The notes beneath the pieces were generated by a model. The model ran no database searches and had not been told where the DNA came from. It was given only the letters and a program-made list of their open reading frames with translations. Source: Streptomyces paludis (GTDB taxonomy: Bacteria > Actinomycetota > Actinomycetes > Streptomycetales > Streptomycetaceae). Taken from it: 64,000 nt of DNA. Shown one piece after another: positions 61,799 through 64,000 of the stretch; position 1 is the first letter of the stretch; every line of letters begins with the position of its first letter. Location of the stretch: positions 1,550,001 to 1,614,000 of the forward strand of contig NZ_CP031194.1 in assembly GCF_003344965.1 (NCBI RefSeq), read 5' to 3'. Made by a program: the position numbers and the translations under genes.

Positions 61799-61857
61799 GG
61801 GAGTGGGCCGGGCCCCGATCGGACGGATTCCGACCGGCCGGGGCCCGGCCCACTCCC
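61799..61857. terminator. Bidirectional hairpin terminator
   Basis: An 18-bp perfect GC-rich stem (61799-61816 with 61840-61857) with additional inner pairing sits between the convergent DUF1996 and lipoprotein genes. Confidence 0.85.
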
Positions 61858-61903
61858 CCTCCCTCTGCTCTCCCCCCACACTCCCCACAGCCGCGCTGCG
61901 CGG

Positions 61904-62350
61904 TCAGCTCATGTCGTGACCCGAATGCTCCTCGTCCCCCCCACTGTCGCCGCTCTCCCCCGAGTGGTGCGACGAGCCGCTCTCCACGGTCCCGCCGAGT
62001 TGGCCGCGCAGCGCTTCTATGACCTTCTCCTCGCCGACGGCGACCCACTTCCTGCCGACGAGGTAGGAACCGCCGTAGTCCTTGGCCTCGTTGATCCACT
62101 CGCGCAGACCGCGGTCGGTCGCGAAGGTGGCGAGCACCCATTTGCCGTCGTCCGTATCGCAGTTGGCCTGTCGCAGCTCGGCCGACTCGGCGCTTATGTG
62201 CGGCTTGCACTCCGCCTGCGCGGCGATCTTCTCCAGGCTCCCGGTCGCCTCTTTCGGCGTCTCGGGAGCCTTCTCGTCGTTCGCGCCACAGCCCGCCGTG
62301 AGAAGCAGGGTCAGGGCCGCCAGTACCACCAGGGATCGTTCCTTACGCAT
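61904..62350 (-). CDS. Lipoprotein with His-rich C-terminus
   Basis: The 148-residue protein begins with a lipoprotein signal (MRKERSLVVLAALTLLLTAGC, lipidated C21). A globular part with three further Cys or charged segments follows (LRQANCDTDDGKWVLATFATDR), then a tail rich in His, Ser and Asp (SSHHSGESGDSGGDEEHSGHDMS). It should be anchored outside the membrane and may bind metal. No family is recognised. Start 62350 fits the lipobox; a GGGGGA lies 11 bases upstream. Confidence 0.7.
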   Translation of the reverse strand: MRKERSLVVLAALTLLLTAGCGANDEKAPETPKEATGSLEKIAAQAECKPHISAESAELRQANCDTDDGKWVLATFATDRGLREWINEAKDYGGSYLVGRKWVAVGEEKVIEALRGQLGGTVESGSSHHSGESGDSGGDEEHSGHDMS

Positions 62351-62454
62351 ACGCACATCGTCCCCCGTAACTCCGCTTCCGCGCCCATGATCGGGCGGGA
62401 TATGGGAGAGATATGGGGCACGCGGCGAGACATGCGGTGAGGCACCCGGCGGTG

Positions 62455-62859
62455 TTACGGCAGCAGCAGCCAGTCCGCGCCCAGCGCCGCCACCAGGGTC
62501 AGCCCCAGCAGCCAGGTGCCCAGCCGGGTACGCCCGTGCCGGCTCAGCTCGATCACCACACCGCACATGATCATCGCGATCCCGTACACCCCGACCACCA
62601 GCACCGAGGTGCGCTCCGCGAGCCGGACCACCAGCAGCGCCGCCAGTCCGGTGAGGAACACCGACGCGACCGCCACTCCGAGCAACCGCGCCTGACGGGG
62701 CGTCAGCCCGTCGTACTCCGGATCCGCCGGGTCCATCGCCGGGTCGGTCACGAGGCCGACCGCCGGGTCCGCAGACCGGTCCGCCGGCCGCTCCGGCGCC
62801 GGGCCCTCAAGGTCCGGAATCGGGGTGTCAACGGCCGCGTCCTGGTCAGATGTGCTCAT
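62455..62859 (-). CDS. Conserved membrane protein of unknown function
   Basis: The 134-residue protein has an acidic, Pro/Asp-rich cytoplasmic N-terminus (about 1-55) and three membrane helices: LGVAVASVFLTGLAALLVV, VLVVGVYGIAMIMCGVVIEL and LGTWLLGLTLVAALGADWLL. It is divergent from a TetR gene across 52 bp and thus a candidate for its regulation. Confidence 0.7.
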   Translation of the reverse strand: MSTSDQDAAVDTPIPDLEGPAPERPADRSADPAVGLVTDPAMDPADPEYDGLTPRQARLLGVAVASVFLTGLAALLVVRLAERTSVLVVGVYGIAMIMCGVVIELSRHGRTRLGTWLLGLTLVAALGADWLLLP

Positions 62860-62911
62860 GGAGCGCGAGCGTATCCGAGATCCCACCGGCCCCGCCGGTT
62901 AGGCTGTTGGT

Positions 62912-63658
62912 ATGACGACCGGGGTACGCCGCAGGATGGGCGTCGAGGAGCGCAAGCAGCAGTTGATCGGGGTGGCCCTCGAACTCTTCAGCCACCGCTC
63001 CCCCGACGATGTCTCCATCGACGAGATCGCCTCGGCCGCCGGTATCTCCCGCCCGCTCGTCTACCACTACTTCCCCGGCAAGCAGAGCCTGTACGAGGCG
63101 GCGCTGCGCCGGGCCGCCGACAAGCTGGCCGCGAGCTTCGTCGAGCCGCGCGAAGGCCCCCTGGGCGCGCGGCTGCTGCGGGTGACGGGGCGCTTCTTCG
63201 ACTTCGTGGACGATCACGGCCCGGGTTTCAGCGCGCTGATGCGCGGCGGCCCGGCGGGCGGCTCCTCCACGGCCAACGCCATGGTCGACGAGGTGCGGCA
63301 GGCCGCGTACGGCCAGCTCCTGTGGCATCTCGACGTCGATCCCGCCGGGCCGCCCGCCCGGCTGGAGCTGGTCGTACGGTCCTGGGTGTCGCTGGCCGAG
63401 ACGACGGCGCTGCTCTGGCTCGACGGGCGCCGGATCCCGCGGCGCGAGCTGGAGTTGCAGCTGGTGCACGACTTCGGGGCGCTGGCCGCGGTGAGCGCCG
63501 CGTACGACGCGGAGATGGCCGCGATCCTGCTGCGCGGGGTCGCGGACGAGCCGGCCGACGGCGCGTTCGCGGATCTCCTCGGCCGGCTGTCCCTGCTGGG
63601 CACGGGCGGTACGGCCCCGCCCGCTTCGGGCGTCCCGGGTCAGCGCGTTCAGGCGTAG
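62912..63658 (+). CDS. TetR-family transcriptional regulator
   Basis: The 248-residue protein has an N-terminal helix-turn-helix (RKQQLIGVALELFSHRSPDD ... IDEIASAAGISRPLVYHYFPGKQSLYEAALRRAA). The TetR C-terminal ligand domain includes FDFVDDHGPGFSALMRGGPAGGSSTAN. ATG 62912 was taken. It lies divergent from the small membrane protein gene and converges with the DUF4230 gene, overlapping its 3' end by 10 bp. The ligand is unknown. Confidence 0.93.
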   Translation: MTTGVRRRMGVEERKQQLIGVALELFSHRSPDDVSIDEIASAAGISRPLVYHYFPGKQSLYEAALRRAADKLAASFVEPREGPLGARLLRVTGRFFDFVDDHGPGFSALMRGGPAGGSSTANAMVDEVRQAAYGQLLWHLDVDPAGPPARLELVVRSWVSLAETTALLWLDGRRIPRRELELQLVHDFGALAAVSAAYDAEMAAILLRGVADEPADGAFADLLGRLSLLGTGGTAPPASGVPGQRVQA

Positions 63659-64000
63659 ACGACCGTCACCTGGGTGAAGCCCAGCGAGTGCAGCAGCCCC
63701 TGGAGCATGGCGGTGGTGTTCTTCTCGGCGCGGCCGGTCAGTTCGCTCTCCTCGGCGGCCTCGCCGATGTGCCGGGCGGCGAGCTGGTTCACGGCGCGTT
63801 CGTCGGCCGGGTTGTCGGAGAAGAGATCCCCGAGCCGGTCGAGCAGTCCGCGCTGCTTGGATACGGCGTAGGAGCGGTCGGGGTCCATCGCCGGCTTGCC
63901 GAGCACCGCGTGGGGCAGCCGGATCGTCGCGGTGGTGCGGTCGCCGTTGACCTGGACGCTGTCCTCCCCGATACCGCCGAAGTCGACGTACGAGGAGACC
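63649..64000 (-). CDS. DUF4230 domain protein (5' end outside window)
   Basis: The last 116 codons are visible: GGIGEDSVQVNG, then IRLPHAVLGKPAMDPDRSYA, KQRGLLDRLGDLFSDNPADE and a C-terminal SLGFTQVTVVYA. These match the DUF4230 family, usually single-pass membrane proteins. The N-terminal anchor would lie beyond the window. Function is unknown. Confidence 0.85.
   Translation of the reverse strand, partial: VSSYVDFGGIGEDSVQVNGDRTTATIRLPHAVLGKPAMDPDRSYAVSKQRGLLDRLGDLFSDNPADERAVNQLAARHIGEAAEESELTGRAEKNTTAMLQGLLHSLGFTQVTVVYA

Overview
The window is chromosomal DNA of a high-GC actinomycete, almost certainly Streptomyces. It shows extreme third-position GC, frequent GTG starts, GlnR-type nitrogen operators, and two genes carrying the rare TTA codon. 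The gene order pepA - lpdA - sucB - GntR - aceE - lipB - lipA - glnA - glnII matches, from memory, the core chromosome of Streptomyces coelicolor. No rRNA, tRNA, CRISPR array, insertion sequence or prophage was seen.

Layout. 1-3.2 kb: a truncated TetR gene facing an isochorismatase-like hydrolase across two copies of a 20-bp operator, then a MurJ-type flippase gene with a TTA codon. 3.3-8.6 kb (minus strand): a histidine kinase/response regulator pair followed by an RND transporter. 8.8-13.5 kb: pspAA/pspA divergent from a DUF3043 protein, a methyltransferase with an apparent CTG start, and an ABC exporter. A 177-bp element with perfect inverted ends (13555-13731) precedes an HtrA-like lipoprotein protease. 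15.3-22 kb: cobalamin nucleotide-loop genes cobU (with an N-terminal degenerate metallo-beta-lactamase-like domain), cobT and cobS, interleaved with an MprF-like protein and a rhomboid-like protein. 22.2-31 kb: pepA, lpdA, sucB, a GntR regulator and aceE. 31-43.4 kb: a WYL regulator, small conserved genes, an FAD oxidoreductase (TTA codon), an NsdA-like regulator, lipB, lipA and glnA.

44.2-47.3 kb is the most coherent accessory module: an inorganic pyrophosphatase paralogue and an enolase paralogue converge on a crcB-DUF190-crcB operon. Pyrophosphatase and enolase are the classic fluoride-inhibited enzymes and CrcB is the fluoride channel, so the block reads as a fluoride-defence island pairing export with replacement enzymes. 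Both enzymes have substitutions at the active site. No canonical fluoride riboswitch was recognised, but a strong hairpin overlaps the ribosome binding site of the first crcB.

47.5-64 kb: a SUKH protein, a GNAT enzyme, an 8-bp tandem repeat, secreted proteins, an oxidoreductase, a two-gene operon pairing a helical/vWA (Ro60-like) protein with an ARPP-like protein that has a C-terminal helix-turn-helix, glnII with its own GlnR site, a lone winged-helix regulator, PepSY and other membrane proteins, a DUF1996 exoprotein, a His-rich lipoprotein, a TetR regulator and a DUF4230 protein cut by the window end.

A roughly 160-190 bp intergenic element occurs twice in opposite orientation (23736-23897 and 34220-34412), an unexplained conserved structure.
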